Source: Polyangiaceae bacterium
Lineage (GTDB): Bacteria > Myxococcota_A > Polyangia > Polyangiales > Polyangiaceae
DNA length: 64,000 bases
Assembly (NCBI GenBank): GCA_016712345.1
Contig: JADJRH010000011.1
Location: 2,356,001-2,420,000 of the forward strand
Direction: 5' to 3'
Translations under genes and position numbers: made by a program
Shown: one piece after another, positions 1 to 7,783 of the stretch
Position numbering within the stretch: position 1 is the stretch's first letter
Layout: each line of letters opens with the position of its first letter
The notes under the pieces: generated by a model
Databases searched by the model: none
What the model saw: only the letters and a program-made list of their open reading frames with translations
Told to the model about the DNA's origin: nothing

Positions 1-495
1 GTCGGTTCAACCCCGGCGATCACCCCGGGAGTGATTGCGGGCTTGTCCCTGGGGCTCGGGGCCTACCGCATCGAGCCTGCCTTTCAAGCGTGGCCATCGT
101 CGCGAAAAACCCTCGTTGATCGCCCCGACGTGGGAGTTCAAATCAGTCTTCTCACGTTTGCGCTCTCAGGGTGCCGGCGCGTTCTACCATGGTCGGACGC
201 CACCTCCATGACCGCCATGTTCGGGTGTGTGGGATTTGAAGTGGGCGAAATGAAGGGGCAAGGATTTGGTGTTTCCAACCCGGCGCAGGGCGGTGCTTTG
301 TGGGCCGCTCCAAAACTGGATGCGCGGGTTGAACTGAGTCTTTTGTCGTGGCTGTCGCTCAACATCCATGTGGGCATTGCCATACCCGTTGATCGCAAGC
401 GTTTTGTGCTCGATCTGACATCGGGCCGCGCCGCCGTTCATGAACCGGCGCAAATATCGGGCAGGGCAGGGGCCGGTCTGGGTCTGCGTTTTTAA
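1..495 (+). CDS. C-terminal part of a probable outer-membrane or barrel-like protein (5' end outside window)
   Basis: The reading frame is open from base 1 and stops at 495, so the start lies upstream; an internal GTG at 31 is not needed as a start. About 164 residues are visible. They show alternating hydrophobic and polar stretches, several Gly-rich turns, and a C-terminus ending in Leu-Gly-Leu-Arg-Phe. A terminal Phe preceded by alternating hydrophobic residues is the usual signature of outer-membrane beta-barrels recognised by the Bam complex. No family could be named from this fragment. The following 110 bases to the next gene contain only its leader. Confidence 0.5.
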   Translation, partial: VGSTPAITPGVIAGLSLGLGAYRIEPAFQAWPSSRKTLVDRPDVGVQISLLTFALSGCRRVLPWSDATSMTAMFGCVGFEVGEMKGQGFGVSNPAQGGALWAAPKLDARVELSLLSWLSLNIHVGIAIPVDRKRFVLDLTSGRAAVHEPAQISGRAGAGLGLRF

Positions 496-606
496 GCCCT
501 CGCAAAAAATGGACCTAGCGCTGAGGCGTTTTTCCGCGCAATAGGTTCCAACGCCGCCGTTCGTACACTATTAAACTAAACTGACTTTGACTCTGGAGGC
601 TGCTTC

Positions 607-3600
607 ATGCCGCGACGCCGCATCGGTTCACTGACTCTTCTGCTCGGCGCCTTTGTTTTGCCCGCTTGTGCAGTAGGCACCCCGCCGACCTCCTCGACCA
701 CTACCTCTGGAACCGGAGCATCCGGTGCAACGGGTGGGGGTGGTTCAGGTGGCGATACCACCACGGGAACCGGAGCAACGGGAGCAACGGGCGGTTCGGG
801 TGGTCAGGGCGGCGCCGTTTGCGGCGACGGCTCTCTCGACGGTGAAAATTGTGACGATGGAAACGTTACGGACGGCGATGGGTGCGGGTCAAACTGCGTG
901 GCAGAAAGCGGGTACAAGTGTGCCGGTGAGCCGAGTGATTGTGTACCCATTTGCGGAGACGGCATCGTCCTTGTGGTAGAGGGATGCGACGACGGCAATA
1001 CAAATTCAGACGACGGTTGCAGCGCGTCGTGCACGATCGAAGATGGGTATAGTTGCATCGGCGCGCCCAGCGAGTGTTCTCCCAACTGCGGCGATGGGAT
1101 GATTGCTGGTGCCGAAGTTTGCGACGACGGAAACAGTATAAACGGTGATGGATGCTCCTCCGTTTGTGCCGTGGAAGACGCGTTTGACTGCACCGGTGAA
1201 CCGAGCGTGTGCCTTACCGTTTGCGGTGACGGCAACGCGGGTGGGCCTGAAGGGTGTGATGATTCCAACGCCGTTTCCGGCGATGGGTGTGATGCGCAGT
1301 GTCAGGTGGAAGGCGGCTTCACATGTACCGGCGAGCCGAGCACATGTGTCACCACCTGTGGCGACTCGGTCATTGCCGGGGCTGAGGAGTGTGACGACGC
1401 AAACGCCATTGCGGGCGACGGTTGCAACATGAATTGCGGCGTTGAAGTCGGCTTTGTGTGCGTAGGCGAGCCCAGTATTTGCTCAACCGTCTGCGGCGAT
1501 CAAATCGTTGCCGGGCCCGAACAGTGCGACGACGGGGACGCATCTCCCAATGACGGGTGCGATTCTACCTGTCAGATTGAAGCCGGGTACGGCTGTAGTG
1601 GTCAGCCGAGTGTCTGTTCTCCCATTTGCGGCGATTCGCTCGTAAAAGCGCCTGAACTTTGCGACGACGGTGACAACCAGTCCGGGGATGGTTGCAGTTC
1701 TACCTGTCAGATCGAACCTGGGTATACCTGTTCGGGTCTACCCAGCAATTGTGTCACCACCTGCGGTGACGGCATTGTGGCCGGAACGGAGGCCTGCGAC
1801 GACCTGGGAACGTTGAACGGCGATGGATGCACGGCCACGTGCGCGATAGAGCAAGGCTATTATTGCATGGGCACCCCGAGTGCCTGCGTTACCCAGTGTG
1901 GAGACGGGATTAAGGCTGGAACGGAACAATGTGACGACGGAAACACCGTTTCAGGCGATGGGTGCAGCTCGTTGTGTACACCCAACACCGGTGAAACCTG
2001 CGTCGAACCGCTCGTGATGGCTCAGGCCACCGAAATGGGCGGCGTGTACACATGGAACGTTCCATCGGCTTCCGTCGGCGCCACCGACGGCTCTTGGGCC
2101 TGTGACCCGAACGGCGTCGGCCCGGATGTGGTTGCCAAATATACCAAAACGTCGGGTAACCTTGCCGGCGGTGGAAAGCTCCTTCACGTAAAAGCCGATA
2201 CCCCGGCCGCTTCCACGGGCGCCTATTTCTTGAATGTGGAGGTGAAAAGCGGAGCGTGCGCAGCGGGCAGCGGCACATCGCTCAAGTGCCTCTGGTACAA
2301 GGACAACTGGGATGTGTACCTTGACGTTCCCGCCGGAGACTACTGGATCTGGGTAGCCAAAAACTCAGCCGCAACGGCCGGTGCACCCTTCCCCCAGGTG
2401 ACTCTTACCACCGAAGAAGTGAATGCGTCTTCCGCCTCAGGCGAGGGCTGTTTCGCCCCGTTTACCACGGCCAGCAGCAATTATACTCCCCCCGGCGGCG
2501 CGGGCCTGCCCCACGTTTGGACAATCACAGACGGCACCATCAACTCGTTTGACATGGCATCCACGTGGGGAGAGCCGGGGTCCATCAGCTGCGATAATAC
2601 GCCGGCTTACGGTGACATTACAGGTGTCGATGCTGTGATTACCTATCCCAAAGCTTCACCCACAAGCGTTCTGAAAATCGACGTTCAAAATCTCGATCCA
2701 GTGCTCACTCAAAGTGACCTGAATGTGGAGTTGCTCAACGTGTGCGATCCCACATCCCCCTCCAAGATCTCCCGCAATTGCCGGGCGAACAAAGACACCA
2801 TCTCTATGACGGCGCCTTCACCGCAGGGCGATGCGTACATTTGGCTTACGGCAGAAGCCACCGGGGAAGAGTTGAACGGCGCCACGGTGAGTGTCACTGA
2901 AATTTTCCCCGGGGTAGGCGAGAGTTGGCCCACGGCGCAACCCATTGCCGGGACAGGACCGATCACGGCCACCTCGGCCCAACGGCTCGATGCACCCAGT
3001 TGTTTTCCCGCAGGAGTGAACATTCACTGGTTTGCGTACACATTAACCAACGACGCCCTTTCGCTCACCGCAAACCTGGCGGGCACCGTGGGTATCTACG
3101 ATCCTTACGGTCAAGAAGTGGCCTGCGTTGCCGACGCCGCGTTGTCTCCCATCGGTGCGTTGGGAGCGCCCGGCTCAACGTTCTATATTGCCGTGCAATC
3201 TCCTTCCACGGTCACGTCCCTTACCATCAAAGACGTGGCCTACTCAGGCGTGTCAGATCCAACCGACATGCAAGTGACCTTCCCCACAAGCGCCATCAGC
3301 GAATATGGTATGGCCGCCGACGCCAATCAGATCGTGATGGGAGATACGGCCAGCGTTTTCTCCTTCCCCAAGACCATTGGTGCTGCTGCGGCTGAATATG
3401 GAACCGCCAACGGCATCACCGCAACGCATCTTGGGTATGATCTTGTGTTTGCGGCGGGCAAACTCTTCAGCGTCGACAGCACCACCACGACAACCGTCAG
3501 CCGCTTGTTCAGAATTTACGACGGCGCCGTGTGGGGACCGGGCACCCCGTGGGACGTGACTCCCAGTTACCCGGCAAGTGCACCGTCGCATGCGATTGCC

Positions 3601-3969
3601 ACCGATGGCAGTTTGATATTCCTTTCTACCCGGAAGACAACGGCCAACTCCGACGCAAGTTTTTATACTCTATCACCCGCAATTACAAACATGCCGGTGC
3701 TCCTCGGCACAAAACCGGCATTTGGTATGTCACCGGCATGGCCGTTGATAATAGCTTTATCTACGTGGCGTCCAATGGCAGTCAGGGTGAAGGGGTATAT
3801 CGCATTGCGCGAACCAACTTTGCGGCCGCTATGCCGCAAAAAATCGCGTCTATTGATACGGGAACGATCTGCAACAACATGGATACCGATGCCAACGTCA
3901 ACCCGGCCAACCTGTATGTTCGCGACGCTCTCGGAAACATCCATGCCGTGGTTGATCCGGGTGGCATGA
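607..3969 (+). CDS. DUF4215 Cys-rich repeat lipoprotein (true frame to about 3714, then frameshifted)
   Basis: A lipoprotein signal runs over residues 1-21, with lipobox LPAC and lipidated Cys21. It is followed by a Gly/Ser/Thr/Ala spacer to about residue 70 and then nine tandem repeats of about 45 residues of the type CGDG-x6-E-x-CDDGN-x4-GDGC-x3-C. This is the DUF4215 family, a myxobacterial cell-surface repeat; the last repeat is incomplete. The rest (about residues 470-1035) has no recognised domain but looks like beta-rich surface modules. GGAGG at 596-600 sets the ATG at 607. The coding frame is lost at the A4 run 3711-3714: everything after that in this frame is out-of-frame translation, and the genuine C-terminus continues in another frame to 4106. 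Function is probably surface adhesion or display, by family only. Confidence 0.85.
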   Translation: MPRRRIGSLTLLLGAFVLPACAVGTPPTSSTTTSGTGASGATGGGGSGGDTTTGTGATGATGGSGGQGGAVCGDGSLDGENCDDGNVTDGDGCGSNCVAESGYKCAGEPSDCVPICGDGIVLVVEGCDDGNTNSDDGCSASCTIEDGYSCIGAPSECSPNCGDGMIAGAEVCDDGNSINGDGCSSVCAVEDAFDCTGEPSVCLTVCGDGNAGGPEGCDDSNAVSGDGCDAQCQVEGGFTCTGEPSTCVTTCGDSVIAGAEECDDANAIAGDGCNMNCGVEVGFVCVGEPSICSTVCGDQIVAGPEQCDDGDASPNDGCDSTCQIEAGYGCSGQPSVCSPICGDSLVKAPELCDDGDNQSGDGCSSTCQIEPGYTCSGLPSNCVTTCGDGIVAGTEACDDLGTLNGDGCTATCAIEQGYYCMGTPSACVTQCGDGIKAGTEQCDDGNTVSGDGCSSLCTPNTGETCVEPLVMAQATEMGGVYTWNVPSASVGATDGSWACDPNGVGPDVVAKYTKTSGNLAGGGKLLHVKADTPAASTGAYFLNVEVKSGACAAGSGTSLKCLWYKDNWDVYLDVPAGDYWIWVAKNSAATAGAPFPQVTLTTEEVNASSASGEGCFAPFTTASSNYTPPGGAGLPHVWTITDGTINSFDMASTWGEPGSISCDNTPAYGDITGVDAVITYPKASPTSVLKIDVQNLDPVLTQSDLNVELLNVCDPTSPSKISRNCRANKDTISMTAPSPQGDAYIWLTAEATGEELNGATVSVTEIFPGVGESWPTAQPIAGTGPITATSAQRLDAPSCFPAGVNIHWFAYTLTNDALSLTANLAGTVGIYDPYGQEVACVADAALSPIGALGAPGSTFYIAVQSPSTVTSLTIKDVAYSGVSDPTDMQVTFPTSAISEYGMAADANQIVMGDTASVFSFPKTIGAAAAEYGTANGITATHLGYDLVFAAGKLFSVDSTTTTTVSRLFRIYDGAVWGPGTPWDVTPSYPASAPSHAIATDGSLIFLSTRKTTANSDASFYTLSPAITNMPVLLGTKPAFGMSPAWPLIIALSTWRPMAVRVKGYIALREPTLRPLCRKKSRLLIRERSATTWIPMPTSTRPTCMFATLSETSMPWLIRVA

Positions 3970-4106
3970 GTCCCACGCATATTGGCGCAATCTCCACGCT
4001 CGGTACATCAAGCGACTACGCCATGACATTTGATAAAAGCGGCGGCGTGCTCTACTTCTTTGAGACCGATACCGACACCGCCGGCCGCATTGTCCGGCTG
4101 AATTAG
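3714..4106 (+). CDS. C-terminal continuation of the DUF4215 lipoprotein after a one-base frameshift
   Basis: This frame reads TGIWYVTGMAVDNSF and onward and ends in a clean stop at 4106, two bases before the stop of the convergent gene. It resembles the blades of a beta-propeller: repeated 'xxIYVASN' and 'GVLYFFE' strands with Gly-rich turns, matching the composition of the preceding region. One extra A in the A4 run 3711-3714 would fuse the two frames as ...LLGTK-TGIWYV. There is no start codon or ribosome site here, so it is not an independent gene. Confidence 0.8.
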   Translation, partial: TGIWYVTGMAVDNSFIYVASNGSQGEGVYRIARTNFAAAMPQKIASIDTGTICNNMDTDANVNPANLYVRDALGNIHAVVDPGGMSPTHIGAISTLGTSSDYAMTFDKSGGVLYFFETDTDTAGRIVRLN

Positions 4107-4108
4107 GT

Positions 4109-4981
4109 TCAGTACCAATTGCGGAGGCGCACTTCGACGCTTTTTTCTCCCTCCAGCGCCTTCGTCAAATCACCCAAATTTGAGTCTCGATAGTGGTAAG
4201 GGTACACCACTTTGGGCTTAAAAGCAGAAATGCACTGCGCCGCCTCGGCGGGGGGCATTGTGTAGGGTAGATTCATGCAAACGAACGCCACGTCAATGTT
4301 CTTGAGAGCCTTCATTTCGTCGGTGCACTCTGTATCGCCCGAAAGGTACACTTTCTTGTCGCCGAACGTGATCACGTAGCCATTTCCTCGGCCTTTGTCG
4401 TGGTAGAGCTTACCGGCTTCCGGCCCGCGAACTTTGTTGTACATGGGGATCGCGGTCAGACTGAATCCGGCGGCGGTGATCGTTTCACCGTTTTTCATCA
4501 CCTTTGCACCGGGTAGATCTTTGACCACCTCTTCAGGCGCGATCACCACAGTGGAGTCTTTCTTCACCTTCCCAATGGCCACTTTATCAAAGTGGTCAAA
4601 GTGCACATCGGTAATAAGAAGCAGATCCGCTTTGGGTAACTTGTCTACGGCGCCTTTTGACCACGGATCCACCACAACAATCTTCCCTCCCAATTCAAAC
4701 TGAACGGTCCCATGGTACACCGGCTGAATGGTTAGGTCGCCCGCGCTCGTGGCGATTTTTTCAGACGGAGGCAACGTGGGCGGGGCCGCCGAGGCCGAAG
4801 CTGTCACCGTGGCCGTCGCCGACGGCATTGCCGTTGGAGCCTCGGTCGCGGACGGGGCAGGTTGGGCCGAAGGCGAAGCCGTAGCCGTTGCTCCAGAGGG
4901 AGGAGGGGCTGCGGACGTGCAGCTTGCGAGGAGACCCAAGGCCGCGGCAATCACGGCAAATGTTCGGTGTTTGTTGATCAC
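4109..4981 (-). CDS. Metallo-beta-lactamase-fold (UlaG-like, COG2220) lipoprotein
   Basis: A 290-residue protein. I chose the GTG at 4981 because it gives a compact lipoprotein signal ending in LASC (Cys21). The longer frame from 5053 would put 24 unlikely residues in front, and neither start has a strong ribosome site. An Ala/Pro/Ser spacer follows to about residue 75. The hydrolase core has the metal motif DVHFDHFD, a later GNGYVITFGDKKVYLSGDTE segment supplying the bridging Asp, and a C-terminal 'YPYHYRDS' His. The first motif position is Asp-Val-His rather than the textbook Thr-His-x-His, as in other UlaG-like proteins. The substrate is unknown; the location should be periplasmic or outer membrane. 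It is convergent with the DUF4215 gene, with a two-base gap. Confidence 0.8.
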   Translation of the reverse strand: MINKHRTFAVIAAALGLLASCTSAAPPPSGATATASPSAQPAPSATEAPTAMPSATATVTASASAAPPTLPPSEKIATSAGDLTIQPVYHGTVQFELGGKIVVVDPWSKGAVDKLPKADLLLITDVHFDHFDKVAIGKVKKDSTVVIAPEEVVKDLPGAKVMKNGETITAAGFSLTAIPMYNKVRGPEAGKLYHDKGRGNGYVITFGDKKVYLSGDTECTDEMKALKNIDVAFVCMNLPYTMPPAEAAQCISAFKPKVVYPYHYRDSNLGDLTKALEGEKSVEVRLRNWY

Positions 4982-5086
4982 GGGCCCATGTTTGCATAGG
5001 CGCGGCCGTGGTGGCCAAACGATTTTTTCACAGATCTCCGCTGGGCCGGACACTCACGAACTTAGTAGACTCCCGCGCCACGTCCC

Positions 5087-5674
5087 ATGGAAGTTGCTTC
5101 GCCCTCCGAACCCGTCGCGACCCGGTCCAAAAAGGCCGACGCACCTGTTCGACCTCCCTCGTTTGATGAAGTCTACGATGAGTACGCAGAAACGGTGTGG
5201 CGCGGTCTTCGTCGATTGGGTGTGCCCGACGCAGCCCTCGACGACGCGATGCAAGATGTATTTGTGGTGGTCTACCGGAGGCTCGGTGAGTTTGAGGGAA
5301 GAAGTCAACTTCGCACGTGGCTTTTTGGAATTGCTCTTGGTATCGCCCGCAACTACCGGCGCAGTGCCAAGCGAAGGGCGCCGGAAGGTACACAAGCCGC
5401 GGAAGTCGACGACGATCTACCCGCGCCCGATTCAAAAGGTCCGGAGGGTAGAGCAGCTCAGGCAGAAGCTGTCAGAACGCTCTACTCGCTCCTTGATGAA
5501 CTCGACGAAGACAAGCGCACCGTGTTTGTTCTAGCCGATCTTGAAGAAATGACAGCGCCTGAAATTGCAGCGGCATTGTCGCTTAACCTGAATACTGTGT
5601 ACGCTCGAATCCGCGCCGCACGCCTCGCCTTTGAACAGACTGTTGCGCGACATCGGGCCAAGGAGGGCACATGA
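5087..5674 (+). CDS. ECF-type RNA polymerase sigma factor
   Basis: 195 residues. Region 2 runs from about residue 28 ('VYDEYAETVWRGLRRLGV...DAMQDVFVVVYRRL...FEGRSQLRTWLFGIA') and has the usual D-x-x-Q-DVF core. Region 4 is at about 130-185 ('LLDELDEDKRTVFVLADLEEMT...EIAAALSLNLNTVYARIRAAR') with the helix-turn-helix. The 25 residues before region 2 are charged and Pro-rich. It overlaps the next gene by four bases (ATGA), so the two are translationally coupled, as in sigma/anti-sigma pairs. No Shine-Dalgarno site is obvious before the ATG. Confidence 0.93.
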   Translation: MEVASPSEPVATRSKKADAPVRPPSFDEVYDEYAETVWRGLRRLGVPDAALDDAMQDVFVVVYRRLGEFEGRSQLRTWLFGIALGIARNYRRSAKRRAPEGTQAAEVDDDLPAPDSKGPEGRAAQAEAVRTLYSLLDELDEDKRTVFVLADLEEMTAPEIAAALSLNLNTVYARIRAARLAFEQTVARHRAKEGT

Positions 5675-6522
5675 GCGCTCACGATGAAGAACCCACACCG
5701 CTCGGCGGTGACGCGCGTCGATTTGTGGAGGCAGCGCGGCCTTTTGAAAAGTTGCCTTCCCAAAGAAAGGCCGCTGTTCGCGGGCGTGTTTTGGCTGCGG
5801 TGGCAGCGTCGGCGGCAACGGCGCTCGCGTCCGGCAACGCTGCGGCATCGGCGTCCGCAACCGCTGTAGAAACCGCATCGGCGGTAAGTCAGATCGCAGG
5901 CGCTTCCGCGGGCACAGCATCGGCTGCCGCCGGTGTAACTGCCAAAGCGGCGGGAGTATCCCTCCTTGTCAAAGTGGGCTTGTCGGTAACGGTTGTAACG
6001 GCTGCGCTCGGCGGGTGGATGTACCAGCGTGCTCAAAATGAAGGGAGGCCAACGTTAAGTGCCATCCCATCAAGTTCGGCTGTGTACACAGACATGGACG
6101 AACCTACCCATCCTGTCGCTCCCGAACCTTCCATTCAACCGAGCGCCGCTCCAGAACCGTCCGCATCTGTCAATTCAGGTTTTCCGCAGGTCACTTCGTC
6201 GCCGGGAGCAGGTCAGGCCCCAACGGTTTCAAACTCCCCGTCAAGCGTTCCCGTCGATACTCTGGCCGAAGAAACCAAGCTCATTTCAGCGGCACACGCG
6301 GCTCTTTCAAAAGGGGATGCGAGTCTTGCGTTGTCTCTTCTCGACCAACACGCGACCCGTTTTCCAAATGGTTCGCTTGCTCCCGAGCGGCGGGCGGCCA
6401 AAGCGATGGCGCTCTGCAAGCTGGGTCGAGCGGCGGAGGGTCAAAAAGAGGCGGAGAGCATGTTCGGCGCCGACAGCAAGAGCCCGCTGGCCGAAAAAAT
6501 TCGCCGCGGGTGCGCCAAATAA
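5671..6522 (+). CDS. Membrane protein coupled to the ECF sigma factor (putative anti-sigma or co-regulator)
   Basis: 283 residues, starting inside the stop codon of the sigma gene. The first 50 residues are charged and cytoplasm-like. Residues 45-95 are Ala/Ser/Thr-rich. A single hydrophobic span lies near 96-115 ('VSLLVKVGLSVTVVTAALGG'). The outer part has a Pro/Ser-rich linker and, from about residue 195, helical repeats ('AHAALSKGDASLALSLLDQHATRFPNG') typical of a tetratricopeptide-like module, ending in a Cys near the C-terminus. Myxobacterial ECF operons often carry such a one-pass partner. There is no zinc-binding HxxxCxxC anti-sigma motif, so anti-sigma function is inferred from position only. 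Confidence 0.7.
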   Translation: MSAHDEEPTPLGGDARRFVEAARPFEKLPSQRKAAVRGRVLAAVAASAATALASGNAAASASATAVETASAVSQIAGASAGTASAAAGVTAKAAGVSLLVKVGLSVTVVTAALGGWMYQRAQNEGRPTLSAIPSSSAVYTDMDEPTHPVAPEPSIQPSAAPEPSASVNSGFPQVTSSPGAGQAPTVSNSPSSVPVDTLAEETKLISAAHAALSKGDASLALSLLDQHATRFPNGSLAPERRAAKAMALCKLGRAAEGQKEAESMFGADSKSPLAEKIRRGCAK

Positions 6523-6732
6523 GGGTTTTTTACTCTTTTTCAAAAAAAGTTTTAACGGCCTCACAGAAATCGAAAACCCCGGACACTCACTCTTTGAACG
6601 CAGCCGATGACCGCGAAATGAGTCGCGGAACGAAGCGTTCAACTCCGGCTTGTGGTCAACTCTCTTGTTGAGTGAGGTTGACCATCGCCGCCCTGTTGCG
6701 GTCATCCGCTTATTTTTTTGGAGGGTTTTACC

Positions 6733-7632
6733 ATGAACTTCCGTCGCTTTGCTTCTCCGCTCGCCGCTCTCGCCTTCGTTCTCTACATCCCCCTTCTGAC
6801 AGGCGCCAACAGCTCCGGTTGCGGTGGGGATGTGGTTGTTGGAGGTGAGGGCGACGCCTGCCAAACAACAGCCGACTGCGGCGACGTAACAACGCAGGAA
6901 TGCCTTGTTTGCTCGGATGGATCGTGTGGTGAACTCGCCTGTGTGCAAGGCACTTGTCAAAAAACCTGCGGCGACGACCCTGTGTCCGACGAGTGTCAGG
7001 CCGACTCCGACTGCGTTGCGGCTCAGGTCTGTTTGATCTGCGACGACGGAACGTGCGCCCCGACAATGTGTATCAACGGCGCTTGTCAACTGACCTGTCC
7101 AGGCTCCACAGATCCCGGCGGCGGGGGACAATGCAATGCGGCTTCCGATTGCCCCGCAATTGAGATCTGCATGGAGTGCCCCGACGGTTCGTGCGCGGAG
7201 GTTGATTGTATCAACGGCGCCTGCGGGTTTACCTGCCCCGACGATCCTGCTCCCACGGGATGCAACGCCGACGCAGACTGCGTTTTTGACGCGGTTTGCC
7301 AATTGTGCGCCGATGGTAGCTGCGCTGTGGGTGAATGCCTGAATGGTCAATGCGCCTTCACGTGTCCGCCCAACCCCGGACAGTGCACCACCGACGCCGA
7401 GTGTCCGGCAGTTGAGCTTTGCGCGCCGTGCCCGGATGGAAGCTGCGCCGAGACAACGTGCGTCAACGGTGCGTGTGAGCTTGCGTGTCAAGGGGACGAC
7501 CCGGCGGATCCCGGAGCGTGCAACACTGTGAACGATTGCGCCTTCCCGGATATCTGCCTCCAGTGCCCCGATGGTACCTGCGCCGTGGGCGACTGCGTGA
7601 GCGGTGAATGCTCGCTCGTTTGCGGTCTGTAA
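6733..7632 (+). CDS. Secreted Cys-rich protein with six eight-cysteine repeats
   Basis: 299 residues from the ATG at 6733, chosen because GGAGG at 6720-6724 sits at the right distance; the upstream in-frame ATG at 6718 precedes that site. An N-terminal hydrophobic segment (residues 8-27) suggests export. From about residue 40 there are six repeats of about 40 residues, pattern C-x6-DC-x6-C-x2-C-x-DGSC-x4-C-x-NG-x-C-x3-C, separated by short Pro/Gly/Asp linkers. Eight Cys per repeat imply disulfide-bonded modules outside the cytoplasm. It is not DUF4215 and I cannot name the family. It has its own leader and sits 151 bases upstream of ygfK; a functional link is not shown. Confidence 0.8.
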   Translation: MNFRRFASPLAALAFVLYIPLLTGANSSGCGGDVVVGGEGDACQTTADCGDVTTQECLVCSDGSCGELACVQGTCQKTCGDDPVSDECQADSDCVAAQVCLICDDGTCAPTMCINGACQLTCPGSTDPGGGGQCNAASDCPAIEICMECPDGSCAEVDCINGACGFTCPDDPAPTGCNADADCVFDAVCQLCADGSCAVGECLNGQCAFTCPPNPGQCTTDAECPAVELCAPCPDGSCAETTCVNGACELACQGDDPADPGACNTVNDCAFPDICLQCPDGTCAVGDCVSGECSLVCGL

Positions 7633-7783
7633 ATCGGCTCTTCCACCCAACCCACGTTACGCGAACGGTGCACGCGCTGCGCAAGAGTTTCAGGCGCGCG
7701 CAGTCCCGCTTTCCAATATCCTTCGAACACCGCGGTTCTCGCACAAGTTTGTAACGGCAAACTTCATGCTTTGACATGCGGGT

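Noticed and set aside
807..2005. Regular 135-bp periodicity that could suggest a CRISPR or minisatellite array.
   Set aside because: The period equals the 45-residue DUF4215 protein repeat; DNA units are diverged and coding, with no constant repeat or spacers.
3705..3720. Programmed -1 ribosomal frameshift at ACAAAAC.
   Set aside because: No canonical X-XXY-YYZ heptamer and no downstream pseudoknot seen; three other genes in the window show similar one-base shifts, so sequence error or decay is simpler.
6307..7650. Long minus-strand open frame (447 codons) opposite the Cys-rich repeat gene.
   Set aside because: It is antisense to a gene with signal peptide and ribosome site; the repeated DNA keeps the opposite frame open. 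The product is low in hydrophobic core and has no recognisable motif.
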